This document shows, one piece after another, positions 1 through 9,144 of a stretch of DNA of 35,282 bases. A program made the translations under genes and the position numbers. Numbering within the stretch: the first letter of the stretch is position 1; each line of letters starts with the position of its first letter. Under the pieces are notes generated by a model, which saw only the letters and a program-made list of their open reading frames with translations, was not told the origin of the DNA and ran no database searches. This stretch comes from Victivallales bacterium. GTDB lineage: Bacteria > Verrucomicrobiota > Lentisphaeria > Oligosphaerales > Oligosphaeraceae. Location of the stretch: contig JAFXUD010000051.1 of assembly GCA_017535315.1 (NCBI GenBank), positions 1-35,282 of the forward strand. The letters are read 5' to 3'.

Positions 1-190
1 CGCAGGAGGACACCCCACCGCAGGAGGACACCCCACCGCAGGAGGACACCCCACCGCAGGAGGACACCCCACCGCAGGAGGACACCCCACCGCAGGAGGA
101 CACCCCACCGCAGGAGGACACCCCACCTCAGGAGGACACCCCACCTCAGGAGGACATCCCACCGCAGGAGGAACAGCCACCTCAGGAGGA
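1..190 (+). repeat. 18-bp tandem repeat encoding QEDTPP
   Basis: An 18-base unit (CGCAGGAGGACACCCCAC) occurs seven times without change from 1 to 126. It then occurs with one to a few substitutions to about 190, after which the pattern decays into CAG/GAG/GAA-rich sequence. In frame it encodes Gln-Glu-Asp-Thr-Pro-Pro, an acidic proline-rich spacer. Identical units suggest recent expansion and likely copy-number variation. The array is cut by the window edge, so the true copy number is unknown. Confidence 0.95.
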
Positions 191-1418
191 CACGCCGCAG
201 CAGGAAGAGCAACCGCAGGAGGAACAGCAACCGCAGGAGGACACACCGCAGGAAGAGCAACCGCAGCAGGAAGAGCAAAAAGAATCCCCCATCCAGGAGA
301 TTCACACGTCGATTCCTAATGTCTCATCCACACCGACCCCATCTCCATCATCATCTACTCCGATCATTGTAGATACTCCATCTGATCCATCTCCCACACC
401 ATCCCAATCATCTGAACCTCCTGTGGTGCTTTTGGGAAACAGCTATCGTTATCTGCTTCCGTCGTCCTCCAGCACCAAGACACAGGAAGCCTCTCGTTCC
501 ATTTCTGGCGGCGCATTTTTCCCTACTTTTCCAAAACAGATTGCGAGAAATGCTTCTAGCAGCCTTTCTCAAACAATCGAAGCAACAACATTAGGGGGCA
601 ATTCAACCAAAGATTCTTCACCTAAACTGGAATACTCCCTTATCCTGACATCACACACTTTTCCAGACTCAAATCAACCGCACATCATAGAACTTACTTT
701 GCCAAAAGACTGGCAAGATAACAGTCTGCTTCACATACAAGACAACGCCAATGGCTTCTGTTTTCTCCAACACGCTGATGCATCGTTTATTATAATGGAT
801 TCAGATTCTGCCACTGAACCATTGCTTGTCATCGAGCATGAACCATGCCTGAAGAACTATTCAATCCAGGCCATAGAAAAACTGACCGTTGCTGGAAAAC
901 GCACCGTCCTTGGGAGAGAAACTCTCGTCAAGGCACGCAAAACCGCCATCAAACACCCACAAAAGATACCTCCAATTCAGACATGTGAAAGCAACGCTCT
1001 TGATAATTACGCGCTTATTTGGGAAGAGGCTCCTAATCAGCCAAACATCAAGACAATCAATGGCGATCTACGGGTGAATCCAAACGAAAAACTGGATGCA
1101 GGGACCTATTACGTGAATGGAAACATCCGCTTCTATGGAGGGGCATTTGGCCCCATCACTCTCATAGCCAAGGGAAATGTCATCCTTCGACCAAATAACC
1201 AGCAACTGCATCCAGCGCAGTCCAATGTTCTTCTCATATCAAGAGGTTGCATTGTCATCATCGGCAATAACTGCAACTATCAGGGAAATATCTGCTCGCT
1301 GGATTCCGACATAACTATCCAAGGCAGACAGCAGGCATTCCAAAATGGTAGCCTGTCTGCGCAAAACATCATCATTAAAGGCACAGGAAATGCTTTCCTG
1401 CCAGGGAGAACGGAATAA
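3..1418 (+). CDS. 5'-truncated proline-rich protein with beta-rich C-terminus
   Basis: The reading frame is open from base 3 to TAA at 1416-1418, so the start lies outside the window and 471 residues are visible. A GTG at 423 is only an internal codon; the repeat region upstream is in the same frame without a stop. The visible N-terminal part is Q-E-D-T-P-P hexapeptide repeats (about residues 1-60) that degrade into Gln/Glu/Pro-rich sequence, then a Ser/Thr/Pro linker (about 100-140). The last 120 residues (from about nt 1050) contain 'GTYYVNGNIRFYGG', 'LIAKGNVIL' and 'DITIQG', alternating short strands and glycines. This recalls the beta-helix-like C-terminal domains of pilus-associated or surface proteins, but I cannot name the family. 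The stop is one base from the next start, so the two genes are probably translationally coupled and the products may be co-exported. Function unknown; the open frame is certain. Confidence 0.8.
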   Translation, partial: QEDTPPQEDTPPQEDTPPQEDTPPQEDTPPQEDTPPQEDTPPQEDTPPQEDIPPQEEQPPQEDTPQQEEQPQEEQQPQEDTPQEEQPQQEEQKESPIQEIHTSIPNVSSTPTPSPSSSTPIIVDTPSDPSPTPSQSSEPPVVLLGNSYRYLLPSSSSTKTQEASRSISGGAFFPTFPKQIARNASSSLSQTIEATTLGGNSTKDSSPKLEYSLILTSHTFPDSNQPHIIELTLPKDWQDNSLLHIQDNANGFCFLQHADASFIIMDSDSATEPLLVIEHEPCLKNYSIQAIEKLTVAGKRTVLGRETLVKARKTAIKHPQKIPPIQTCESNALDNYALIWEEAPNQPNIKTINGDLRVNPNEKLDAGTYYVNGNIRFYGGAFGPITLIAKGNVILRPNNQQLHPAQSNVLLISRGCIVIIGNNCNYQGNICSLDSDITIQGRQQAFQNGSLSAQNIIIKGTGNAFLPGRTE

Positions 1419-1419
1419 C

Positions 1420-4400
1420 ATGAAAACCACTCTTCAGCTCTGTTTTCTTGTCACGCTTCAAGTCTTCGCAGCGACCATACCCGATTTATTGCGGGAGTTC
1501 AGGCAAAACACTCGCCTTGAAATCGGTGTCGGATATGGCCGTGCCCCCGCACAGGTGTTCACAGAGGGGCGCGGTACCCACCTGGAGCTGACAATGGCCT
1601 TCAAGTCCATACTTGAAAAAGAGGGTTTTCAATGCAAAATCGTAATAGGCAAAATCCAACTTACGGAAGAGCAAAAAAACAGTTGGCATCCCATTGGATG
1701 GGAACGCCTTGGTGAGTTGCTTGGTTCTGATGGCACGGGACTTCCCTTCTCTTGGCTTCAACTTGACGCACCTGCCTTGCCAGATATGCTGATCAGAAAT
1801 GTCATCCATTCACCGTACGCCATGCAAACCATAGAGTTATTCCCCGCCTTGAATGGTTTTGAACGTTTTGCCGACAATGCAAGGGAAATGCTTTGGATAG
1901 TCCCGCATTTTGACGAATCAGGCATACAGGCCATTCAATGGGGAACGTCCTCCCCTACCCCCTTGACATTCTACCCCTATCAGGAGATGTGGAACGCTTT
2001 TCACACCGCTTTTGAACCTTTGCAATGGCTTTTCTGCGATGAATGGACAACCCACCACCCTGGCATCGCGGGCAACACCATTCACCCCCAATTCGCGCCT
2101 GTCCAAATTGTCTCCCGAGATTTTATCGGCGACAATCTGCCAGAAGAATACATTGCCACATTGGCAATCACGCTTTCTAATGAAGAAAATGAGTTTTTTT
2201 CCGTCTCTCTCCCACAGCATCTCGTTTCGCAGCTTGATTTGGAATGGCTTTGGGAGGACAGCAAAACACCACCGCAGGCTGGAGACCTTGTTCAAGGACG
2301 TACCCTTCAGGGAAGCCTGATACTGGATGGCACTACACTCGCAACTTGCTCGAATATTCCCTTAACAGATGCCTGTTACCTAAACATCTCAAGAAATGTG
2401 CCGACTTTTGGCTGTACTGACACCATCAAGGGAATCATCCCGCCTGTCGGCATCAGCAGAATCATTTTCTACCCCAGCCTAGAAACAGGGGATTCCTCAC
2501 CTTTCGAGTTGTTTATTCGAGAATCCGCGAATGCACGGGAAACCGCATTGCTGGCAGCAAAACTCACCGATACATCCCTGCTCGACGCAAGTCTTTTGAC
2601 ATTATTGCCTATTCTTCAAACAATTGACGACACATCTCAAAGCATCCATTCTTTTGTCCCCACACTGTCCCACTTGTTTCATGAGGAAAGCCCGCTTCTT
2701 CTCCCGCAAAAGACACAATACAACACCCACCAGAGGATCACCGCAGAAATACTATCAACCCTTCTCTCTCTTGCCACAGCCCATCGCCTTCAATGGGATG
2801 TCAATCCAAGCTCACTGTTAAGCAGTCTCTGGACCGACGACCCATTCCGCTCCTCGCACATCAGTGTCCATAAATCCTATTCTATGCCAGACAAGCTCTT
2901 TAAAACTGCACCTCAACAGGTTATCCAGATTAACGAAGATTATCCCAGGCACATTATCACCATCCATCCTGATGGGCAGGTTCACATTTTCTCGCAATAC
3001 AGCGCATCCTCGCTCCTTCTGCCCTCCCCCATCTTCTTCCCAACGGCCCTTCCAACTGAATGTGCCCTCCTTGAAGACAGCTATACCAGATATCTCCCAG
3101 CGTTTATCGCACAGCAACTATTCGACATTAACTCTTTTTCTCTCTCAAGTGAGACACTCGCGCTTGCCGATGCAACACTAATCGCGTTTTCAGCATTTTG
3201 GGGCAATAAGGCTGATGAACAAACCGAGCAGGAAGAACACGATTACCCGTTTTTGTCAGAACGTCCAGCCCTGACACTTGAATCCACAGCCTTCGATGGG
3301 AATGAAGTCACCTGCGACATTGACGTGATTGTAAATGTGACAAACCTTCTCCCATCTAGAATTGAACTACTGCTTAACGGAGAGCATTATGATGAAATCA
3401 ACTATCCCGACGTTCCAACCGCATTGTTTACCATAAATGTCAATAAACTTAAGGATGGCATCAATACCATCTCCGCACGAGCCTGGAACAGTGTCATGCA
3501 GCCATCCGACGATGTTGAAGGCAAGATAATTGCCCCCATTATGACCTCGTTTGCTGTGAGTCCACGCCTCGTCCAGACATGGAATGGAACCGACAGCAGC
3601 ATTTTGCTTACGGCAACCATGCGACATCCCCACCCCTGGCTTGTGTTCCTTTCAGGCAATGGCGTCGAATTACAGCAGAATGGAGAATCGGAATACATCA
3701 GGGTTTCCTTTGACACCTCCGAATTGCCAGATGGATTTTACACCCTGACCCTGATGATTCCATCTGCAACCTCCTATTCCGTGTCCATCGAAATCGACAA
3801 TGTGCGCGGCACGCCAACAGCCATGCTCACCTATCCTGAAAACGACAGCATCCTCCGCGAGGGCATCCTTTCGGTTCAAGGGAGTGCCACTACAACAAAT
3901 GGCGATGCAGTAGGCTATTATATTACTCTTGGCGACGAATATGGAAACGAGGTGTCACTGGAAACAGAAGAGCATAACGGAACATTCCGTCTTATTGCCA
4001 TGCCCCCAAAACTCTCCTTGGAAAATCCGGCACCAAGACAATCAGCACCACTGGAACAGGCTGAATTGGCAAAAATGGATTTATCCTCCCTTCCCAATGG
4101 AATATATACGCTCACCTTGTTCGTGACTGCCTCTGGTGTGACGGCATTCGACAGCGTGACCTTTTCCCTTGAATCGGAGTTGAAGGCGGAGGCACTTACC
4201 TTTACCGAGGAGGATTTCACTATCCAGGCTGGTTCCCTTCCTGTCAAAATCTCCCGACATTACAGTTCATTGGAATATCAGGATTCAGGATATGGCGTTG
4301 GCTGGCGTTGCAACAAGGATTTCGAGAAGCCAAACATTGATGAAACCCGCGCAGAAATCGATACGCAGGAAGGAGACGAATCCTTTTCGATCCGCACAGG

Positions 4401-7400
4401 CGGCACACGGGATGTGATGGTCACCCTTTCCACAGGACAACGCGTCCGTTTTCGTTTTGACTTGGTTCAAGGTGGCGGATGGTCATTCTGCTACTATGCA
4501 ACCTGGAAGGCTCCTGAAGGCATCCATGCAACTTTGGTTCCAACCTGTTCCAACAAGCTCATGACCTTGACAGAACTGGAACCCTATTGGGAAGCCGCTG
4601 GTCCAGAGACACCATGGCAGCTCTTTGACTTCCCTGGTTTCACCCTTACAGAGTCCGATGGAACAGTTTCAGCCTTGTCACGAGATCTTTTGGCAGAGGC
4701 GAATCTCCTAGGAGATGACACCCTGCCCATTGCCGTGGAGGATGGGGAATCCATTTTCATACAGGCATACGGAGAACTGAAGCTCTCCTCAAAGACCCTC
4801 CCGAATGGACGTAAATTCCTGTTTGACGACACCTCCATCTCCACTGTCTTGAACGGCAATCTATGCAAAATCCTTGAAATGACTTGGGACGACGCAAGAA
4901 GACACGTCATCACGGCGGCCTCCTACCTCCCCAATGGCACACAAGCGGAACTGGACACCATGATGCAATATGAATACGAGGGCGACAATCTCATTTCTGT
5001 CAAACGCTCCAAAAACGGAGGACCTTTCAAGTTGTTCAGAAGCTATGCTTACGAAAATCCAGCCTTTCCCCATTATATCACAACCATCAAAAACGGGTAT
5101 GGGGAACCGATCATGACCGCCCAATTTGACAACAGTGGACACATGAACTCTGCAACTGGCCCAAATGGCGAACCACTATCGGCGCAACGTGATACATTCT
5201 CTGGCTTTGAATCCAAATCAGATGCACTAGGTCGCGAAACCCTCATCTATTTCGACGCATACGGATCCATAACAGAGGAGATTACCCCAAATGGAGCTAA
5301 ACGGACATTCCAATATGACGAACAGCATCGAGAAATCGCTGTGACGGACGCATACGGCAACACTCTGCACAAAGGCTATGACGAAGAAGGCAACCTGACT
5401 TCCCTGACGCGCCCCGACGGATCACAAGCAACCTTCCTGTATGATGAAAAACGATGCATCCAGTCAACAGACTTCAGCGGCAACTGCTCCTATTTCTCGT
5501 ATGACGGCAAGGGGCAACTCTCCACATTCAAGGCTCCAAATGGAAACTCATACAATGTCGAACGCGACAGCGACGGTAACCTGAACGCCTTGACGCTCAA
5601 CGGGAAACTGGTCTCCCAGTCAACATACGATAGTCAAGGCAGACTCAACACGGTGACTGACTACGCCACGGGCACTCAATATGCCTTCACGCACGATTTC
5701 TACAGCAATACAACTGAAACCCGTTTCACCATGTTCGACCCCAATTCAGGCGAAGAGGTCTCGCAGACCATTCAAGCACAATATGACGATGAAAACAGAC
5801 TCGTCTCCAGCAGCACCTCCGATGGCTTCTGGCAGACTTTTCAGTATGATGCCAATGGAAAACTCTCCCATAGTATGGAAAACAGTGGTCAAAAAGTCTC
5901 CTATCTCTATGACCGCTCTGGTGAAATCGTGCAAATCGTTGATGAAAACAGCCTGGTTATTCGCTATGGACGCGATGCAGCAGGTCAAACAATATTCATC
6001 GCAGGTCCAGAACAAGCCGATTCCCATGAGGGAACCATTGTCTTTTGCAAGGCAACGCTCTATGAGTATGACAGCCTTGGTTGCATCACCAAGACCACGG
6101 AAGTCAACAATGCAAAGGTCTCACTTCAAAGCACTGGCATAGACACCTATCGCGCCGACCTGTTAATTTGGGAAAATCCTGTTTCGGCACAAGCCTCATA
6201 CGACCTTAAAGGGAGAATGACCTCGACGACAAGCAGGGAAGGCTTCTCAACCTCCTTCGATTACAATTCCACTGATAGACTCTCCTCCACAACCGACCAC
6301 TTCGGCAACAAGACATCCTTTGAATACAATGCTGCAGGCAAGTCATCCAAGCTCCTCCTCCCTGACAATTCTGCCATCAGCTTCAGTTATGACAACTGCG
6401 GACGCCCACTGGAAATCACCGATCCACTTGGCCATAAACAGCGATTCTCCTTCAGCAATGACGGAAAACTGCTTTCCCTTACAGCTCCAGACAGCAGCCT
6501 GACCACCTACGAGTATGACGAAAACGGGCTTCTTCAGTCTGCAGCCATTTCTTCTGACATCCAAGGAAACACTTACCTTTACGACTATGACTCGGGGCTG
6601 TCACTAAGCTCAATCGAAATGCCTTCAGGCCGCAAACTCTCCTTTGTCAACGACTATCTTGGCAGACGAATCTCTACGAAACTCCCCTTGGGACAGCATA
6701 GTTCAACCTCCTATGAAACATCAGGTCTCCTACCAATTCAGCACACGGATTTTGCGGGCAATCGCACTGAATATGCCTATGACTGCCACGCCAACCCCAT
6801 CAGCAAAGCAATCATCCCCCAAGGGGAAACCTCCCCCAAAAAACGTTACAGCTACACTTATCTGCCCTCTGGAAAACCAGCCTCAGTCGAACTGGAATCA
6901 GGCAACCACAAAAGCTCGATTCTCTGCACCTATGACGACCACAACCGACTCACCTCTTTTCAGAACGAGTATTTTTCCTGCACGACAGAGTATGATTTGG
7001 ACGGCAACCTGTCAGCTTTCTCCACAGAAAACACAAGTTTCCACATCGCAAGAGACAAAAACAGTCCGCAAATTGTCACAACATACACAAAAGCATCTGG
7101 TCATCCATGTTCCGCCGACAACGGATTTGTCACCGAGTTCGACTCCTGCGGCAGGATACACTCCATCACTTGTCCCGATACCTCCCGACGCCAATTCAAC
7201 TACGATACGGCAAGCAACCTTGAATCAGTCACGTTCTCAGGGAAGGACACCGCTGAAATCTACAGTTTCAGCTGTACGCGAGACAGTTGCAACCGAATTG
7301 TTGCAACGACAGAATCTCTTCTGAACCAGCCGATCCTAAAGGAATACACTTATGACGCCCATGGCAGACTCGCTTCTGAAACCAGAAAATCAAACGGAAA

Positions 7401-9033
7401 CAAGGAAACCGACAGATTTTTCTACGACATAGACGGCAACTTATGCAAAAATACAACCTCCAATAATCCTGAAGAAACCGTATCCCGATTCTTCGACGAC
7501 AACGGCAGACTTGTCCGCTTGGCTGGAAACAATTCAACAACAATCCTTTCCTGGAACGATAACGGCTCACTTCTCTCGATCTGCGAATACGACACGGAAA
7601 ATCATCTCACATTCTCCCAGAGTTTCACCTGGGACTGCGAAGGCCTGCTTCAGGAAACCCTGACCTTCTCCCAAGGGAAAACCTACACAACTACATATGA
7701 ATACGATGCCAAGTCAATGCTTTGCGCCTCAAGTTGCATTGAGGGCAATACTTCCTCTGGGAAACTCCTTTTTAATCAGCAGTATTTCTATCATTCTCCT
7801 GGAGACAAGGGGATTCCAATGCTTATGGAAATCGTGTCAATTGACAGGAAAGGCCAGGTGCTTCATCGGCAATCCAATGTCTGGATGAATGGCCTCGTTG
7901 GTTTTTATCTGGATGGTATCTTCCGTTCCTGCATCTGTGATTACGGAGGCACTGTCATTGCCGTTCAATCTCAAGACGGCAACATGGAAAGCCGTCAATA
8001 CACGGTTTGGGGACTTCCGCTTGATTCTACAGAACTGCTTGAGCCAAACCTTGGCTATCGTGGGGAACTTTATGTCCCTGTAAATGGCCTGCTTTACCTT
8101 CGCTCACGATTCTTCATGCCTAAACTCGGCATCTTCATCTCTGCAGACAGACATGAACCCAACCTGATGATTCCCCAGGAACTCAACGGCTATGCCTACT
8201 GCCGAAACGACCCTGTCAACCGCGTGGACCCCATGGGCAGCTTCTCAATTGGATGCATTTCAATGACCAGCATGCTCTCAACTATGGTCAATTCACTGGT
8301 CTTAGGCATCAAATTGGATTTGATTTTCCAGACAATCTACAGCTGCTATCTAAGCCATGAAATGGCGTTGGAATTCGCATCGGCAAGTAAATCAAATACC
8401 AACGCCACCGCCATCGTGCATGGCGTCTGGAAGCACGAGCCCAATTACGCAGCAGAGTTCGTCAACCGTCTTGAACGATATGCACCCTACCAGGACTATT
8501 ACCAGTTCCGCTGGTCAGGCTTCGGAGGCTTCCTTCTGCCAACATTCATCCCGAACGTTATCCAGCATAACATTGCGAAGAGAAGCCTCGAATTCTGCCT
8601 GGGCTGCCTTCGCTCCCAAGGCTATGCCAACATCAACGTCATCGGGCACAGCTGGGGAACTGTCCTCAGCAAGGATGCCCTGAACACAGGAGTCATCGAC
8701 GTCGCACTTTGGACGACCATGGGTTCCCCACTTGCAACAGAGGAGTTATCCACTAAGAATGGCTTTTTGTTGCTTCCATCCTATCCTTTGTTCAACTATG
8801 AAAAATGGATGAACTTCTACAATCTCTGCGACCCAATTGTCTATTTATGCATGAACAATCCCCTAATAACTGCGCCAGGCCCCAATATAAATGAATCGTT
8901 TTGCTCCCCGCTATTTGAATCTTCTCTACCTGAACAGTACAATCTGGGCTTTATAACTCCAGACCCGCACGGGTGTTACTGGTACAATCCAACAACCATC
9001 CTCGCCATAACGCTTTTCACTCGTCTGCAATAA
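1420..9033 (+). CDS. Exported RHS/YD-repeat protein with C-terminal alpha/beta-hydrolase tip
   Basis: 2,537 residues. I chose ATG 1420 over an upstream in-frame ATG at 1345 because it gives a signal peptide (MKTTLQLCFLVTLQVFAA), follows 'GGGAGAA' by about 10 bases, and does not overlap the previous gene. Order: signal peptide; a stretch at about 25-75 faintly like a transglutaminase-type fold without the usual Cys (tentative); unrecognised region; Ig-like strands (about 620-925); RHS N-terminal-like segment from about 926; YD repeats (about 1270-2200); RHS core with 'YLRSRFFMPKLGIFISAD', D2243, and 'NRVDPMG' with D2270, where polymorphic-toxin tips are usually joined. The tip (2274-2537) begins hydrophobic and carries GHSWG with nucleophile S2411, D2471 in 'NLCDPIV' and H2517 in 'DPHGCYW', a complete lipase/esterase-type triad in the expected order. 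Known RHS proteins form a shell around such tips. An interbacterial or host-directed lipase role is inferred; no immunity gene follows. Confidence 0.9.
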   Translation: MKTTLQLCFLVTLQVFAATIPDLLREFRQNTRLEIGVGYGRAPAQVFTEGRGTHLELTMAFKSILEKEGFQCKIVIGKIQLTEEQKNSWHPIGWERLGELLGSDGTGLPFSWLQLDAPALPDMLIRNVIHSPYAMQTIELFPALNGFERFADNAREMLWIVPHFDESGIQAIQWGTSSPTPLTFYPYQEMWNAFHTAFEPLQWLFCDEWTTHHPGIAGNTIHPQFAPVQIVSRDFIGDNLPEEYIATLAITLSNEENEFFSVSLPQHLVSQLDLEWLWEDSKTPPQAGDLVQGRTLQGSLILDGTTLATCSNIPLTDACYLNISRNVPTFGCTDTIKGIIPPVGISRIIFYPSLETGDSSPFELFIRESANARETALLAAKLTDTSLLDASLLTLLPILQTIDDTSQSIHSFVPTLSHLFHEESPLLLPQKTQYNTHQRITAEILSTLLSLATAHRLQWDVNPSSLLSSLWTDDPFRSSHISVHKSYSMPDKLFKTAPQQVIQINEDYPRHIITIHPDGQVHIFSQYSASSLLLPSPIFFPTALPTECALLEDSYTRYLPAFIAQQLFDINSFSLSSETLALADATLIAFSAFWGNKADEQTEQEEHDYPFLSERPALTLESTAFDGNEVTCDIDVIVNVTNLLPSRIELLLNGEHYDEINYPDVPTALFTINVNKLKDGINTISARAWNSVMQPSDDVEGKIIAPIMTSFAVSPRLVQTWNGTDSSILLTATMRHPHPWLVFLSGNGVELQQNGESEYIRVSFDTSELPDGFYTLTLMIPSATSYSVSIEIDNVRGTPTAMLTYPENDSILREGILSVQGSATTTNGDAVGYYITLGDEYGNEVSLETEEHNGTFRLIAMPPKLSLENPAPRQSAPLEQAELAKMDLSSLPNGIYTLTLFVTASGVTAFDSVTFSLESELKAEALTFTEEDFTIQAGSLPVKISRHYSSLEYQDSGYGVGWRCNKDFEKPNIDETRAEIDTQEGDESFSIRTGGTRDVMVTLSTGQRVRFRFDLVQGGGWSFCYYATWKAPEGIHATLVPTCSNKLMTLTELEPYWEAAGPETPWQLFDFPGFTLTESDGTVSALSRDLLAEANLLGDDTLPIAVEDGESIFIQAYGELKLSSKTLPNGRKFLFDDTSISTVLNGNLCKILEMTWDDARRHVITAASYLPNGTQAELDTMMQYEYEGDNLISVKRSKNGGPFKLFRSYAYENPAFPHYITTIKNGYGEPIMTAQFDNSGHMNSATGPNGEPLSAQRDTFSGFESKSDALGRETLIYFDAYGSITEEITPNGAKRTFQYDEQHREIAVTDAYGNTLHKGYDEEGNLTSLTRPDGSQATFLYDEKRCIQSTDFSGNCSYFSYDGKGQLSTFKAPNGNSYNVERDSDGNLNALTLNGKLVSQSTYDSQGRLNTVTDYATGTQYAFTHDFYSNTTETRFTMFDPNSGEEVSQTIQAQYDDENRLVSSSTSDGFWQTFQYDANGKLSHSMENSGQKVSYLYDRSGEIVQIVDENSLVIRYGRDAAGQTIFIAGPEQADSHEGTIVFCKATLYEYDSLGCITKTTEVNNAKVSLQSTGIDTYRADLLIWENPVSAQASYDLKGRMTSTTSREGFSTSFDYNSTDRLSSTTDHFGNKTSFEYNAAGKSSKLLLPDNSAISFSYDNCGRPLEITDPLGHKQRFSFSNDGKLLSLTAPDSSLTTYEYDENGLLQSAAISSDIQGNTYLYDYDSGLSLSSIEMPSGRKLSFVNDYLGRRISTKLPLGQHSSTSYETSGLLPIQHTDFAGNRTEYAYDCHANPISKAIIPQGETSPKKRYSYTYLPSGKPASVELESGNHKSSILCTYDDHNRLTSFQNEYFSCTTEYDLDGNLSAFSTENTSFHIARDKNSPQIVTTYTKASGHPCSADNGFVTEFDSCGRIHSITCPDTSRRQFNYDTASNLESVTFSGKDTAEIYSFSCTRDSCNRIVATTESLLNQPILKEYTYDAHGRLASETRKSNGNKETDRFFYDIDGNLCKNTTSNNPEETVSRFFDDNGRLVRLAGNNSTTILSWNDNGSLLSICEYDTENHLTFSQSFTWDCEGLLQETLTFSQGKTYTTTYEYDAKSMLCASSCIEGNTSSGKLLFNQQYFYHSPGDKGIPMLMEIVSIDRKGQVLHRQSNVWMNGLVGFYLDGIFRSCICDYGGTVIAVQSQDGNMESRQYTVWGLPLDSTELLEPNLGYRGELYVPVNGLLYLRSRFFMPKLGIFISADRHEPNLMIPQELNGYAYCRNDPVNRVDPMGSFSIGCISMTSMLSTMVNSLVLGIKLDLIFQTIYSCYLSHEMALEFASASKSNTNATAIVHGVWKHEPNYAAEFVNRLERYAPYQDYYQFRWSGFGGFLLPTFIPNVIQHNIAKRSLEFCLGCLRSQGYANINVIGHSWGTVLSKDALNTGVIDVALWTTMGSPLATEELSTKNGFLLLPSYPLFNYEKWMNFYNLCDPIVYLCMNNPLITAPGPNINESFCSPLFESSLPEQYNLGFITPDPHGCYWYNPTTILAITLFTRLQ

Positions 9034-9057
9034 CCTGCCAACAGCCGGCTCGGCCTC

Positions 9058-9112
9058 CTGAAACGGAATCCCCGTCCCCCCTGCGACGCGGGGGACGGGG
9101 ATTCCGTTTCAG
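9058..9112. terminator. Perfect 23-bp inverted repeat between convergent genes
   Basis: Arms 9058-9080 and 9090-9112 are exact reverse complements around a 9-base loop (CTGCGACGC). The stem includes a run of GTCCCCC/GGGGGAC. It lies in the 111-bp gap between the stops of two convergent giant genes, which fits a bidirectional terminator or transcript-end stabiliser. Neither side has a clean U-tract right after the stem, so it is not a textbook intrinsic terminator. The length and perfection are greater than a simple terminator needs. Confidence 0.6.
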
Positions 9113-9144
9113 CTCTTTGCAATTACAGCAAAAAAGCCCTTTTT

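Noticed and set aside
423-1418. GTG at 423 as the start of the first gene
   Set aside because: The frame continues upstream without stops through the QEDTPP repeats, and there is no ribosome-binding site at 423.
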